Part shown: positions 17,786-26,938 of the stretch, in pieces
Numbering within the stretch: position 1 is the stretch's first letter
Layout of the letters: the number at the start of each line of letters is the position of its first letter
From: Pseudomonas ekonensis
GTDB lineage: Bacteria; Pseudomonadota; Gammaproteobacteria; Pseudomonadales; Pseudomonadaceae
Length of the DNA: 64,000 nt
Assembly: GCF_019145435.1 (NCBI RefSeq)
Contig: NZ_JAHSTS010000001.1
Span: 2,184,001 to 2,248,000 of the forward strand
Direction: 5' to 3'
The notes under the pieces: generated by a model
Told to the model about the DNA's origin: nothing
The model's database searches: none
What the model saw: the letters and a program-made list of their open reading frames with translations, nothing else
Program-made: the position numbers and the translations under genes

Positions 17786-18970
17786 TCAAGCCGCGCGTCG
17801 CTTGAGCAGCAGGGTCAGCCCCAGTCCGCCCACGGACAGCACCGCCGCGCAGAAGAAAATCCACGAATACCCCAGGTTCAGCGCCACCGCGCCCATCAAC
17901 GGCCCGGCAATCGCCAGCGCCAGGTCAAAGAACACCGCGTAGGCACCCAAGCCCGCGCCGCGGCTGGAGCCGGGCACTTGCTTGATGGCTTCGACACCGA
18001 GCGCCGGGTACACCAGCGACAGGCCGAGCCCGGTCAGGCCGGCGCCGATCAGCGCGGTGAACGTGGAGGGCGCCAGCCACAGCAACACCAGGCCCAGGGT
18101 CTCGATGATCATGCAGGCAATGGCGGAGGTGAAACCGCCGAAACGGTTGATGGCCGAGATGAACAGCAGGCGCGACAGAATGAAACACACGCCGAACACC
18201 GTCAGGCAGTAGGCCGCGCCGGTCCAGCCCCGGTTGAGGTAATACAGCGTGATGAACGTGGTCAGCGTGCCGTAGCCGATGGACGCCAGGCACAAACTGG
18301 CGCCGTAGGGGGCGATCCGGCCGAACACGGCCCGGAACGGCAGGCGTTCGCCGCGCACCACCGGCACCGACGGTTTGTTGCGGATCAGCACCAGCGCCCC
18401 CGCCGCCAGCGCCGACAGGGCGATGCCGAGGCTGGCGAAGCCGTAATCGGCCACCATGACCACCCCCAACGGCGCGCCGATGGCGATGGCGCCGTAGGAG
18501 GCGATGCCGTTCCAGGAAATCGAACGGGCCGTGTGCTCGGCGCCGACCTGGCCCATGCACCAACTGATGGTGCCCACGCCGATCAGGCCCTGGGCGATGC
18601 CGAGCAGCAGGCGCGCGGCGATCAGGATCACCAGGCTCAGCAGCGGAACGCTTTGCAGCAGCGTCGAAAGCAGGGTCAGCGCACCGCTCAGGACAATCCC
18701 CGACAAGCCATACACGATCGCCCGCTTGGTGCCGACGCTGTCCGACATGCGCCCGGCCATCGGCCGGCTGAGCAGGGTGGCCAGGTACTGCGAGCCGATG
18801 GTCAGCCCTGCGATCACCGCGCTGAAGCCGAGCTGCTCATGGACATAGCCCGGCAGCACCGCAATCGGCAGGCCGATGCAGAGGAAGGCGATGAAGGTGT
18901 AGAAGACGATGGAAACGATCTGCAGGGTGATCGACAAGGAGCTTTGCGACGACGGTTGCTGCGCAGACAT
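17786..18970 (-). CDS. MFS transporter, YhhS-like
   Basis: The 394-aa protein has twelve hydrophobic helices and the major-facilitator motif A in the loop after helix 2 (GRMSDSVGTKRAIVYG). Helix 1 to 2 spacing and SRPMAGRMSD resemble the YhhS group of drug/metabolite exporters. It is a single gene with no linked regulator; the substrate is not predictable. The ATG at 18970 is followed by a polar MSAQQPSSQSS tail before the first helix. Confidence 0.85.
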   Translation of the reverse strand: MSAQQPSSQSSLSITLQIVSIVFYTFIAFLCIGLPIAVLPGYVHEQLGFSAVIAGLTIGSQYLATLLSRPMAGRMSDSVGTKRAIVYGLSGIVLSGALTLLSTLLQSVPLLSLVILIAARLLLGIAQGLIGVGTISWCMGQVGAEHTARSISWNGIASYGAIAIGAPLGVVMVADYGFASLGIALSALAAGALVLIRNKPSVPVVRGERLPFRAVFGRIAPYGASLCLASIGYGTLTTFITLYYLNRGWTGAAYCLTVFGVCFILSRLLFISAINRFGGFTSAIACMIIETLGLVLLWLAPSTFTALIGAGLTGLGLSLVYPALGVEAIKQVPGSSRGAGLGAYAVFFDLALAIAGPLMGAVALNLGYSWIFFCAAVLSVGGLGLTLLLKRRAA

Positions 18971-19082
18971 GGGGACTCGTTCGCAGGCGGCGGTGGGAGA
19001 TGCGGCATCATGACTTTTGTGCGCCGTAAAAGGAAGCAGGCTAACGATGTGGCTGGTTGAAAGTGATCGGCAGTGCCGGCCT

Positions 19083-19170
19083 CATCGCTTGCAGGCAAGC
19101 TCCTACAGGTTGATGGGGTGTGCAGGGAATTTGTGGACAGCCGAGCTCCCTGTGGGAACTGGCTTGCCAA
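19083..19170. repeat. Degenerate REP pair
   Basis: CATCGCTTGCAGGCAAGCTC then CTACAGG at the left and CCCTGTGGGAACTGGCTTGCC at the right are recognisable REP cores facing each other. Confidence 0.6.
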
Positions 19171-19185
19171 CGCTTGGGGAGAATG

Positions 19186-19214
19186 CAAAAAGCCCTGTCA
19201 CCAGGACAGGGCTT
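19186..19214 (-). terminator. Terminator of ybiT
   Basis: On the minus strand AAGCCCTGTC pairs with GACAGGGCTT (19190-19214) and is followed by a TTTTT run. It lies 80 bp past the ybiT stop, beyond the heptamer repeats. Confidence 0.85.
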
Positions 19215-19220
19215 CTCACT

Positions 19221-19290
19221 TACAGCTCGCAGCTTACAGCTTGCAGCTTGCAGCTCAAAGCTTGCCGCTTGCCGCTTGCCGCTTAAAGCT
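19221..19290. repeat. Imperfect tandem heptamer repeats (GCTTGCC/GCTTGCA/GCTTACA)
   Basis: About ten copies of a 7-bp unit: AGCTCGC, AGCTTAC, then AGCTTGC twice, an AGCTCAA variant, GCTTGCC three times and GCTTAAA. They lie in the 3' untranslated part of ybiT. Unit number is likely to vary between strains. Confidence 0.75.
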
Positions 19291-19294
19291 ACCC

Positions 19295-20881
19295 TTAAAA
19301 CACCACACCCTGACTGCGCAGGTAATCGTCGTAGGTGCCGCTGAAGTCGGTCACGCCGTTCGGGCTCAGTTCGATGATGCGGGTGGCCAGGGACGACACG
19401 AACTCACGGTCGTGGCTGACGAAGATCAGCGTGCCCGGGTAGTTCTCCAGCGCCAGGTTGAGCGCCTCGATCGATTCCATGTCCAGGTGGTTGGTCGGTT
19501 CGTCCATCACCAGCACGTTCGGCTTCTGCAGGGTCAGCTTGCCGAACAGCATGCGGCCTTGCTCACCACCGGAGATGACTTTCACCGACTTGAGGATCTC
19601 GTCGTTGGAGAACAGCATCCGGCCCAGGGTGCCGCGGATCATCTGCTCGCCCTGGGTCCACTGGCCCATCCAGTCGAACAGGGTGACGTCGTCTTCGAAG
19701 TCATGGGCGTGGTCCTGAGCGTAGTAGCCCAGTTCCGCGCTTTCGGTCCACTTCACCGAACCTGCGTCCGGGGTCAGCTCACCCATCAGGGTGCGCAGCA
19801 GGGTGGTCTTGCCGATGCCGTTCGGGCCGATGATCGCCACGCGCTCGCCGGCTTCGACGGTGAAGCTGAAGTTCTTGAACAGGACCTTGTCGTCGAAGCC
19901 CTTGGACATGCGCTCGATGGTCACGGCCTGACGGTGCAGCTTCTTGTTCTGGTCGAAACGGATGAACGGGCTCACGCGGCTCGACGGCTTGACCTCGGCC
20001 AGCTGGATCTTGTCGATCTGCTTGGCGCGGGAGGTGGCCTGCTTGGCTTTCGAGGCGTTGGCCGAGAAGCGGCTGACGAACGTCTGCAGTTCGGCGATCT
20101 GGGCTTTCTTCTTGGCGTTGTCGGCCAGCAATTGCTCGCGGGACTGGGTCGCCGCGGTCATGTACTCGTCGTAGTTGCCCGGGAACAGGCGCAGTTCGCC
20201 GTAGTCCAGGTCGGCCATGTGGGTGCAGACGCTGTTCAGGAAGTGCCGGTCGTGGGAAATGATGATCATGGTGCTGTTACGCGCCGTGAGAATGTTTTCC
20301 AGCCAGCGGATGGTGTTGATGTCCAGGTGGTTGGTCGGTTCGTCGAGCAACAGCACTTCCGGATCGGAGAACAGCGCCTGGGCCAGCAGCACGCGGAGCT
20401 TCCAGCCCGGCGCGACTTCGGTCATCGGACCGAAATGCTGTTCCAGCGGAATGCCCAGGCCCAGCAGCAGCTCGCCGGCGCGGGATTCGGCGGTGTAGCC
20501 GTCCATCTCGGCGAACTCGGTTTCCAGCTCGGCCACGGCCATGCCGTCTTCTTCGGTCATTTCCGGCAGCGAGTAGATGCGGTCGCGCTCGGCCTTGACC
20601 TTCCACAGCTCTTCGTGGCCCATGATCACGGTGTCGATCACGGTGAACTCTTCGTAGGCGAACTGGTCCTGGCGCAGCTTGCCCAGGCGCACGTTCGGCT
20701 CGAGCATCACCTGGCCGGCGGACGGTTCGAGGTCGCTGCCGAGGATCTTCATGAAGGTCGACTTGCCGCAACCGTTGGCGCCGATCAGGCCATAGCGGTT
20801 GCCGTTGTTGAACTTGACCGAAACGTTTTCGAACAGCGGCTTGGCGCCGAACTGCATCGTGATGTTAGCTGTGGAGATCAA
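19295..20881 (-). CDS. ybiT: YbiT, ABC-F family ribosome-associated ATPase (TTG start)
   Basis: The 528-aa cytoplasmic protein has two ABC ATPase domains in tandem and no membrane part. The first Walker A is GANGCGKST with signature region [13 protein letters not shown] and [11 protein letters not shown]; the second has [19 protein letters not shown] and [10 protein letters not shown]. The charged linker [14 protein letters not shown] lies between them. ABC-F factors bind the ribosomal E site and relieve translation stalls. Sequence and length agree with E. coli YbiT throughout. The start is TTG at 20881 behind AGGTAAGG. The integrase remnant lies just upstream. Confidence 0.92.
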   Translation of the reverse strand: MISTANITMQFGAKPLFENVSVKFNNGNRYGLIGANGCGKSTFMKILGSDLEPSAGQVMLEPNVRLGKLRQDQFAYEEFTVIDTVIMGHEELWKVKAERDRIYSLPEMTEEDGMAVAELETEFAEMDGYTAESRAGELLLGLGIPLEQHFGPMTEVAPGWKLRVLLAQALFSDPEVLLLDEPTNHLDINTIRWLENILTARNSTMIIISHDRHFLNSVCTHMADLDYGELRLFPGNYDEYMTAATQSREQLLADNAKKKAQIAELQTFVSRFSANASKAKQATSRAKQIDKIQLAEVKPSSRVSPFIRFDQNKKLHRQAVTIERMSKGFDDKVLFKNFSFTVEAGERVAIIGPNGIGKTTLLRTLMGELTPDAGSVKWTESAELGYYAQDHAHDFEDDVTLFDWMGQWTQGEQMIRGTLGRMLFSNDEILKSVKVISGGEQGRMLFGKLTLQKPNVLVMDEPTNHLDMESIEALNLALENYPGTLIFVSHDREFVSSLATRIIELSPNGVTDFSGTYDDYLRSQGVVF

Positions 20882-21335
20882 TTACCTTACCTATCAATGG
20901 TTTAGAGCTGGTCATTTTTTGCCTGATACCGATTCGATACCAATCTGGAGCTTTTCCAGCTCCCCCCAGTCTGAGCTTGAGTTGAGCCAACGCGCATGCG
21001 TCGTCAGCAACATTTGGGCGCTGTGACCAAGTTGCTGAGCGATGAGTGCGGGGTTCATGTTGGACATTGGGCGCATTGTCGCATAAGTAGGACGGCAGTT
21101 GTATGGCGGCCGATGAGGCATCACGCAGCCTTCACGGAGAAGGAGTCGTTTGTGCCAGGCGCGCGTGATCGGCCCGGATGACCTGCAGGGCGGCCTGAAG
21201 GGGGAAGTCCGAAACCCGGGTCGGGGCTCGGCGGGCCGTCGGTGCGCAGCCGTGCTTTCCACTGCGCCGCACCCAGCCCTGGGGCGGAAACCGGCCCGCC
21301 GCTGCGTGGGCGACAGGCCGGCAATGTTGCACGGT
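20882..21335. other. Island left junction: only an integrase remnant
   Basis: These 454 bases between ybiT and the aldolase gene contain the integrase tail described separately and no intact gene. No direct repeat matching the right end near 42600-42890 was found by eye. Confidence 0.5.
20912..21112 (-). pseudogene. Tyrosine integrase C-terminal remnant
   Basis: The last about 60 codons of a frame ending at 20912 read as the C-terminus of a phage/ICE-type tyrosine recombinase: PYNCRPTYATMRPMSNMNP then ALIAQQLGHSAQMLLTTHAR then WLNSSSDWGELEKL. Intact relatives have H-T-F-A-T in the first box and a catalytic Tyr in S-T-Y-A-R-W; here that Tyr is His (TTHARW), and nothing of the N-terminal two thirds remains. 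The protein would be inactive. It marks the left edge of the aromatic catabolic island and implies past site-specific integration. Confidence 0.7.
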
Positions 21336-22355
21336 TCAGCGCTTGAGCAGATCCAGCGCGACGTCGACGATCATGTCTTCCTGCCCGCCAACCATGCGGC
21401 GCCTGCCCAGTTCGACCAGAATGTCCAGGGTTTTGAGGCCGTATTTGGCGGCGGCGATTTCGGCATGGCGCAAGAAGCTTGAATAGACGCCGGCATAACC
21501 CAGCGCCAGGGTTTCGCGGTCGACCCGCACCGGCCGATCCTGCAACGGACGAACGATGTCGTCGGCGGCGTCGAGCAGGGTGTAGAGGTCAGTGCCGTGG
21601 TTCCAGCCGAGGCGTTCGGCGGCGGCAATAAAGACCTCCAGCGGCGCGTTGCCGGCACCGGCCCCCATTCCGGCCAGACTCGCATCGATGCGGTCGCAGC
21701 CTTCCTCGACGGCGGCCACCGAGTTGGCGACGCCCAGCGACAGGTTGTGGTGGGCGTGCATGCCGGTTTCGGTTTCCGGCTTCAGGGTCGCCTTGAAGGC
21801 TCGCAGGCGCTCGCGAACATCCTGCATGCTCATCGCTCCGCCGGAGTCGGCCATGTACACGCAGGTCGCGCCATAGCTTTCCATCAGCTTGGCCTGGGCC
21901 GCCAGGTGCTCAGGGGCGATCATGTGGCTCATCATCAGGAAACCGACGGTGTCCATGCCCAGTTCGCGGGCGTATTCGATGTGCTGTTTCGAAACGTCGG
22001 CTTCGGTGCAGTGCGTGGCGATGCGGGCCACGCGTGCGCCGGCCTGATAGGCGGCCTTGAGGTCGTGCACCGTGCCGATGCCGGGCAACAGCAGGGTGGT
22101 GATTTTGGCGTGCTCGATGACATCGGCGGCCGCTTCGATCCACTCCAGGTCGGTATGGGCGGCGAAACCGTAGTTGAAGCTCGAGCCCTGCAGGCCGTCG
22201 CCGTGGGCGATTTCGATCGAGTCGACCCTGGCCTTGTCCAGTGCGCGCGCAATGTCCTGCACATTCTGCAAGGAGTACTGGTGGCGGATGGCATGGCTGC
22301 CGTCACGCAGGGTCACGTCCGAGATGTAGATTTTCTTGCCGGGATTGAATGTCAT
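21336..22355 (-). CDS. mhpE: 4-hydroxy-2-oxovalerate aldolase, copy A (MhpE/DmpG)
   Basis: The 339-aa DRE-TIM metallolyase cleaves 4-hydroxy-2-oxovalerate to pyruvate and acetaldehyde and channels the aldehyde to the partner dehydrogenase. Visible motifs: the metal/substrate motif [14 protein letters not shown] near residue 14, [12 protein letters not shown], and [13 protein letters not shown] with the two metal-binding His. The C-terminal [16 protein letters not shown] is typical. It is the last gene of operon A, 10 bp after the dehydrogenase. It is very similar to copy B at 36942. Confidence 0.94.
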   Translation of the reverse strand: MTFNPGKKIYISDVTLRDGSHAIRHQYSLQNVQDIARALDKARVDSIEIAHGDGLQGSSFNYGFAAHTDLEWIEAAADVIEHAKITTLLLPGIGTVHDLKAAYQAGARVARIATHCTEADVSKQHIEYARELGMDTVGFLMMSHMIAPEHLAAQAKLMESYGATCVYMADSGGAMSMQDVRERLRAFKATLKPETETGMHAHHNLSLGVANSVAAVEEGCDRIDASLAGMGAGAGNAPLEVFIAAAERLGWNHGTDLYTLLDAADDIVRPLQDRPVRVDRETLALGYAGVYSSFLRHAEIAAAKYGLKTLDILVELGRRRMVGGQEDMIVDVALDLLKR

Positions 22356-22365
22356 GCCGGGCTCC

Positions 22366-23307
22366 TCAGGCGTTGAGCATCGACTGCGCCATGCGCTCGG
22401 CGGTGGCCAAGGCAGCGGAAGTCATGATGTCGAGATTGCCGGCGTAGGCGGGCAGGTAATGGGCGGCACCTTCGACTTCAAGGAATACCGAGGTCTTGAG
22501 GCCGCTGAAGCGCCCCAGCCCCGGAATGTTCAGCGGCGCCGATTCGGGAACGACGTCAAACTGGACTTTCTGTTTAAGGCGATAGCCCGGCACATAGGCC
22601 TGGACGGCCGCTGCCATCTGTTCGACGGAGGCTTCGATCTGCGCCTGATCGGCGGCATCGGACAGCACGAACACCGTGTCGCGCATCATCAGCGGAGGTT
22701 CGGCAGGGTTCATGATGATGATTGCCTTGCCCTTGGCGGCCCCACCCACCGCTTCGATGGCCCTGGAGGTGGTTTCGGTGAACTCGTCGATGTTGGCGCG
22801 GGTGCCGGGTCCGGCGGATTTGCTGGCGATCGAGGCGACGATCTCGGCGTAGTGCACCCGTGCGACACGCGCCACGGCGGCGACCACCGGAATCGTCGCC
22901 TGGCCGCCGCAGGTGACCATGTTCACGTTGAGCCGATCCAGGTGTTGCCCGAGGTTGACCACTGGAATGCAATAAGGACCGATAGCCGCCGGCGTGAGGT
23001 CGATCAGGCGGATACCGGGCTTGACCGAGCGCAGGATGGCTTCGTTCTTTACATGGGCGCTGGCCGAGGTGGCATCGAAAACGAAATCGATGTCGTTGAA
23101 TGCGTCGAGGCGGGTCAGGCCTTCCACCCCCTCGTGGGTGGTGGCGACGCCCATGCGTCCGGCACGGGCAAGCCCATCGGAGGTGGGGTCGATCCCGACC
23201 ATCACCGCCATTTCCAGGTGTCTGGCGTTGCGCAGAATCTTGATCATCAAGTCGGTCCCGATGTTGCCGGAGCCGATGATGGCGACCTTGAGTTTGGTTT
23301 GACTCAT
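22366..23307 (-). CDS. mhpF: Acetaldehyde dehydrogenase (acylating), copy A (MhpF/DmpF)
   Basis: The 313-aa enzyme oxidises acetaldehyde to acetyl-CoA with NAD+ and CoA, in complex with the aldolase. It has the Rossmann motif [11 protein letters not shown] at residue 10, the catalytic Cys in [14 protein letters not shown], and [18 protein letters not shown]. It lies between the hydratase and aldolase genes, 58 bp after the former. Copy B at 36013 shows roughly four identical residues in five by eye over the first 200 positions. Confidence 0.94.
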   Translation of the reverse strand: MSQTKLKVAIIGSGNIGTDLMIKILRNARHLEMAVMVGIDPTSDGLARAGRMGVATTHEGVEGLTRLDAFNDIDFVFDATSASAHVKNEAILRSVKPGIRLIDLTPAAIGPYCIPVVNLGQHLDRLNVNMVTCGGQATIPVVAAVARVARVHYAEIVASIASKSAGPGTRANIDEFTETTSRAIEAVGGAAKGKAIIIMNPAEPPLMMRDTVFVLSDAADQAQIEASVEQMAAAVQAYVPGYRLKQKVQFDVVPESAPLNIPGLGRFSGLKTSVFLEVEGAAHYLPAYAGNLDIMTSAALATAERMAQSMLNA

Positions 23308-23365
23308 GGGAGCGATCTCTCAGGATGGCCAGGCCACGACAGCCCGGCGCAAAAGGATGAGCAGG

Positions 23366-24157
23366 TCAGATGAAACGGCAGTCGAGCTGGCCGAGTCGGG
23401 TCAGTCGCAAGTGCAGGCTGTCTCCGGCCACGACAGGCGTCATTGGCCCCAAGGCGCCGGACAGCAGCACGTCGCCCGCCTGCAAGGGGCGGCCCACCCG
23501 GGCCATGGTGCGAGCCAGCCAAAGACAGGCGTCCACCGGATTGCCGAGGCAGGCGGCACCGACACCGATCGAGGCCGTGGCGGTGTTTTTTTCCAGCAGC
23601 ATGCCTTCGAGGCGAAGATCCAGCGAAGAGAGTCGAGTGGGCTGTCTACCCAGCACATACAGCCCCGACGAAGCGTTGTCCGCCACCGTGTCCACCAGCG
23701 ATATGTTCCAGTTCTCGATTGCCGAGTCGACGATTTCCAGCGCCGGAACCACGTACTCCACCGCCCGCAGCAGTTCCGCGAGGGTTGTGTCGTCGTGCGG
23801 CAGATCGCGGCCCAGCACAAAGGCAATCTCGCCTTCGGCTTTGGGCTGGAGCAACTGGCTGATCTGGATCTCACCGCCATCGGCTCTTTCCATATCCGCG
23901 AACAACATGCCGAAGTCCGGTTGATCGACGCCCAGTTGCTGTTGCACGGCGGCAGAGGTCAGGCCGATCTTGCGGCCCACCAGGCGTCGTCCCTGGGCCA
24001 GGGCCTGTCGGGTGTTGATCTCCTGAACGGCGTAGGCGTCGGCCAACGACTCGATGCCGAAAGTGGTCGAGACCCGTGCACAGGGTTCGCGTTGCTGACG
24101 TGCCGTGGCCAACGCTGCGGCCGCGTCTTGCAGAGGCTTTGCGCAGAACGGGCTCAT
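23366..24157 (-). CDS. mhpD: 2-oxopent-4-enoate hydratase, copy A (MhpD type)
   Basis: The 263-aa enzyme of the fumarylacetoacetate-hydrolase-like fold adds water to 2-hydroxypenta-2,4-dienoate, giving 4-hydroxy-2-oxovalerate. Family motifs include [42 protein letters not shown] and DNASSGLYVLG. The start at 24157 (MSPFCAKPLQ) has GAGGAAA upstream and overlaps the stop of the monooxygenase gene by four bases (ATGA); the longer frame to 24214 is rejected. Confidence 0.92.
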   Translation of the reverse strand: MSPFCAKPLQDAAAALATARQQREPCARVSTTFGIESLADAYAVQEINTRQALAQGRRLVGRKIGLTSAAVQQQLGVDQPDFGMLFADMERADGGEIQISQLLQPKAEGEIAFVLGRDLPHDDTTLAELLRAVEYVVPALEIVDSAIENWNISLVDTVADNASSGLYVLGRQPTRLSSLDLRLEGMLLEKNTATASIGVGAACLGNPVDACLWLARTMARVGRPLQAGDVLLSGALGPMTPVVAGDSLHLRLTRLGQLDCRFI

Positions 24158-25905
24158 GCGCTTTTCCTCAGGAGCAGGGTTTGATCGGCGACGGCGTCTT
24201 GCCCGGGCGTCCACTGCAACTGGAACTTGAGCTCGTTTATCGCCCGGTCCAGGTCGGCGGCCTCGACCATGGCGAAGGTGAATTTGTCCGGACGCACCAC
24301 GGCGACCGCGGCGCCGGAAAAGCCCGAGCGCTTGAACCAGGCGACCATCTCGCCTTGCACGTCTTCGATTTCGACCAGCTCACTGGAGCGGGTGCGATTG
24401 ATATCGGCACCCTGTGGACGGGTGCCGAAGGGGAAGAGGGTGGCGAAACGCGTATCCTGGACCTGCAGCAGTTGCCGGGAGGCGTGGCTCAGGTGTGCAC
24501 GCGGATCGACCTCAAGGCCGATCAAGGCAAAACCCTCGCCCAGCAGTTCGTCGAGCAATACTCGCCGGCCCTCGAAAGTGCGGACTTCGGGTTGCGGAAT
24601 CATCCGGCCTTCAGGGGCGCGCCGATGTCGGCGCGGCATGCCCAGATAGCTGTCGGGGGCGTAGGTCGGCGCCGGCTTGAATCGGCCCTCACGCACGTAG
24701 CGGCCAAGAAATGGCGTCGCCAGGACGGTTTTCACCAGCAGGTTGCGCACGAGGCTGGAAACAGGGCTGGACATCGAGACGAAGTCTTTCATCTGCACCG
24801 AGATGTCGATCATCGCCTTGGCATGATGGAAACGTTCGGTGCCATAGGTGTCGAGCAAGCGGTCACCGGCTCGGCCCTTGATCACCGCATCGATTTTCCA
24901 GGCCAGATTGTAGGCGTCCCGTACGCCGGAACTCATGCCCTGGCCCATGAACTGCGGCGTCATGTGAGCCGCATCCCCGGCGATCAATACCCGGCCCTTG
25001 CGCCAATCTTTCGCCACCAGGGCGTTGAAGGTATAGACCAGCTTGCGTTTGACGTCGAACTTGTCCGGATCGACGTACCGACTGATCAGGTTGCGCACCA
25101 CTGCCGGGTCTTCCATCTGCTCACGAGTCTGTCCGGGCATCAGCATGAATTCGAAACGGTGGAATCGCCCGGGCTGAGGGCAGCAGACCGTCGGGCAATC
25201 GGGGTCGCAGATAAAGCTGAAGTAGGGCAGGTGACGCAACGCATCCTCGCCTTCCTTCATTTCCAGGTCGACCACCAGCCACGGCTCGGGAAAGTTCTTG
25301 CCGCTCATGCCGATGCCCAGGGCTTCGCGCACAGTGCTGCGGCCGCCGTCAGCCCCCACCAGATAGCGGCCACGAACGGTTTGCGGATCCGGATCGACTT
25401 CGGACTCGTGACGGGCGTCGGTCGCATCGCTGAAGCGGAACGTGCTGGTGGCCTGATGGGTCACGGTCACGCCATGCTCATCCTGTTCGAACCGGGTGAG
25501 CTCACGGCCCCGGGCAACGCGCACGTTGGGGTAACGCTTGAGCAAGTCGCTGAGTGTGGTTTCCAGCCACGGCTGGTAAAGGAAATTGATGATCGGCCAA
25601 CCGTAGGGGCGATCGAGGCGCCAGTACTGGCCCAGGACCTTGCCATTGGCCAGCACCCATTGGGCGGGCGTATCGACCTGCATGTCGGCCGAAAGCTCGG
25701 CGGCAACACCGGCAGCCTGCATGACGCGCATGCATTCGTCGTCCGTATAGACCGCCCGGGCATTGCCGTAAAACATCGGCTCGCGCTCCAGCACCAGCAC
25801 CGACAGACCACGTTTACCGAGCAGATGCGCGAGCGTGGCGCCCGTCGGGCCAAGGCCGGAAATAATCACATCGACGCTCGTTACAGACTCGCTTTTGTTA
25901 TGCAT
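24154..25905 (-). CDS. FAD aromatic-ring monooxygenase, copy A (MhpA-like)
   Basis: The 583-aa class A flavoprotein monooxygenase has the FAD-binding GxGPxG motif (VIISGLGPTGATLAHLL) at about residue 12, the DG motif GRYLVGADGGRSTVREAL, and the second FAD motif GRVLIAGDAAHMTPQFMGQG. The C-terminal part resembles the thioredoxin-like tail of phenol-hydroxylase relatives. It should hydroxylate a phenolic acid next to the existing hydroxyl to give a catechol for the VOC dioxygenase encoded 13 bp upstream. The start at 25905 has AAGAGAGA before it. It differs clearly from MhpA of operon B, so substrates may differ. Confidence 0.88.
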   Translation of the reverse strand: MHNKSESVTSVDVIISGLGPTGATLAHLLGKRGLSVLVLEREPMFYGNARAVYTDDECMRVMQAAGVAAELSADMQVDTPAQWVLANGKVLGQYWRLDRPYGWPIINFLYQPWLETTLSDLLKRYPNVRVARGRELTRFEQDEHGVTVTHQATSTFRFSDATDARHESEVDPDPQTVRGRYLVGADGGRSTVREALGIGMSGKNFPEPWLVVDLEMKEGEDALRHLPYFSFICDPDCPTVCCPQPGRFHRFEFMLMPGQTREQMEDPAVVRNLISRYVDPDKFDVKRKLVYTFNALVAKDWRKGRVLIAGDAAHMTPQFMGQGMSSGVRDAYNLAWKIDAVIKGRAGDRLLDTYGTERFHHAKAMIDISVQMKDFVSMSSPVSSLVRNLLVKTVLATPFLGRYVREGRFKPAPTYAPDSYLGMPRRHRRAPEGRMIPQPEVRTFEGRRVLLDELLGEGFALIGLEVDPRAHLSHASRQLLQVQDTRFATLFPFGTRPQGADINRTRSSELVEIEDVQGEMVAWFKRSGFSGAAVAVVRPDKFTFAMVEAADLDRAINELKFQLQWTPGQDAVADQTLLLRKSA

Positions 25906-25918
25906 GACGATATCTCTC

Positions 25919-26929
25919 TTACAGCGGTGAATACTCGGGCTTGAGCAACGAGCGGGTGCCGCGGACAACGTTGCCCAGGTTGGTGGTGAACGTGTGCCAG
26001 GCGCCGCTTTTCTCCGGGCGATGTCCCCACAGGCTGATGCCGCGATAGGAGGTTGTGCGCCAGTGCGCCTCATCGACCACCATGGCGTTGCAACCCAGTT
26101 CCAGTTCGAAGCCGCTGGGGCTCATCACGTAGAACGACTGCTCGCGGTCGTTGGGGTGCTCACCGATTTCGTGGGCCATCTCGAAGCCGAGCTTGCGGCA
26201 CCGCAAAAAGGCATTGGTCAGTTCGCCGATCGATGTGGTGAGCAGGTTCATGTGTTGCACACGGGTACGAATCGGATCCATCGGCAGGCCACGCAGGCGG
26301 GCGATGGCAATCGAGTGATGACGCTCGTTGACCCGGAAGAAATCGACGTCCAGGGTCAGCCCGGCTATGCGTTCGACGATATGGTCGCTGACCCGCGCAT
26401 CAAATATCTCCTGCCAGAAGCGCTGCATCTGTTGCGGCTTGCGCGAGGTGATCGCCAGGTGCCCCATGCCGGCGTCGCCGGTAATGAAGCCGGCGCTCAG
26501 CATGTTCAGGGGTTGGTCGGTCAGCAGGGGCTCCCAGAACAGCTCGACGGCCATGCGTTTGGGGCCGAGCACGCGCCAGAATCTTTTCACCCCGCGTTGC
26601 GCGGCTTCCTCCGGCTGGCCGGGTCGCGCCTCGATGCCCAGGCGCTGCAAGCGCTTGAGGACTTCATCGAGGGTTGCCTGGTCGCGCAATTGCCAGCCCA
26701 CGGCGAGGAAATCTTCCTGCCGGCCGCGCTGGATAATGATCCGCCGCTGGTGCTGATCCATGCGGAAAGCCAGGGTTCGTTCATCCGAACTGGCCATGTG
26801 CAGGCCGATGCCTTGCTGGAGCAGCGCACGCCATTGCGTCAGGTGGCAGGACTCGATCAACGCATAGCCCATGCTGCTGGCGCCGAAGATGTCCGGCGTT
26901 GTCCGTTTGATCATCGCTTGATTGTTCAT
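25919..26929 (-). CDS. Extradiol (VOC, type I) ring-cleavage dioxygenase, BphC-like
   Basis: The 336-aa two-domain vicinal-oxygen-chelate protein resembles BphC/HsaC-type catechol 2,3-dioxygenases. The iron ligands are visible: His in DAGMGHLAITS, His in RVQHMNLL, and Glu in SPSGFELELG. The acid-base His (NERHHSIAI) and Tyr (SFYVMSP) are also present. It should cleave the catechol produced by the adjacent monooxygenase, giving a ring-fission product for the hydrolase encoded upstream. This is a different fold from the LigB-type MhpB of operon B. Confidence 0.9.
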   Translation of the reverse strand: MNNQAMIKRTTPDIFGASSMGYALIESCHLTQWRALLQQGIGLHMASSDERTLAFRMDQHQRRIIIQRGRQEDFLAVGWQLRDQATLDEVLKRLQRLGIEARPGQPEEAAQRGVKRFWRVLGPKRMAVELFWEPLLTDQPLNMLSAGFITGDAGMGHLAITSRKPQQMQRFWQEIFDARVSDHIVERIAGLTLDVDFFRVNERHHSIAIARLRGLPMDPIRTRVQHMNLLTTSIGELTNAFLRCRKLGFEMAHEIGEHPNDREQSFYVMSPSGFELELGCNAMVVDEAHWRTTSYRGISLWGHRPEKSGAWHTFTTNLGNVVRGTRSLLKPEYSPL

Positions 26930-26938
26930 GGCCAGGAC

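Larger units (their letters stand above)
18971..19294. other. Gene-free stretch with REP-like, terminator and heptamer repeats
   Basis: These 324 bases hold the MFS gene promoter, a degenerate REP pair (19083-19170), the ybiT terminator (19186-19214) and a run of heptamer repeats (19221-19290). No coding potential was recognised. Confidence 0.6.

Noticed and set aside
19221..19290. Repeat run read as a CRISPR array
   Set aside because: Units are 7 bp and contiguous with no spacers, and no cas genes are present.
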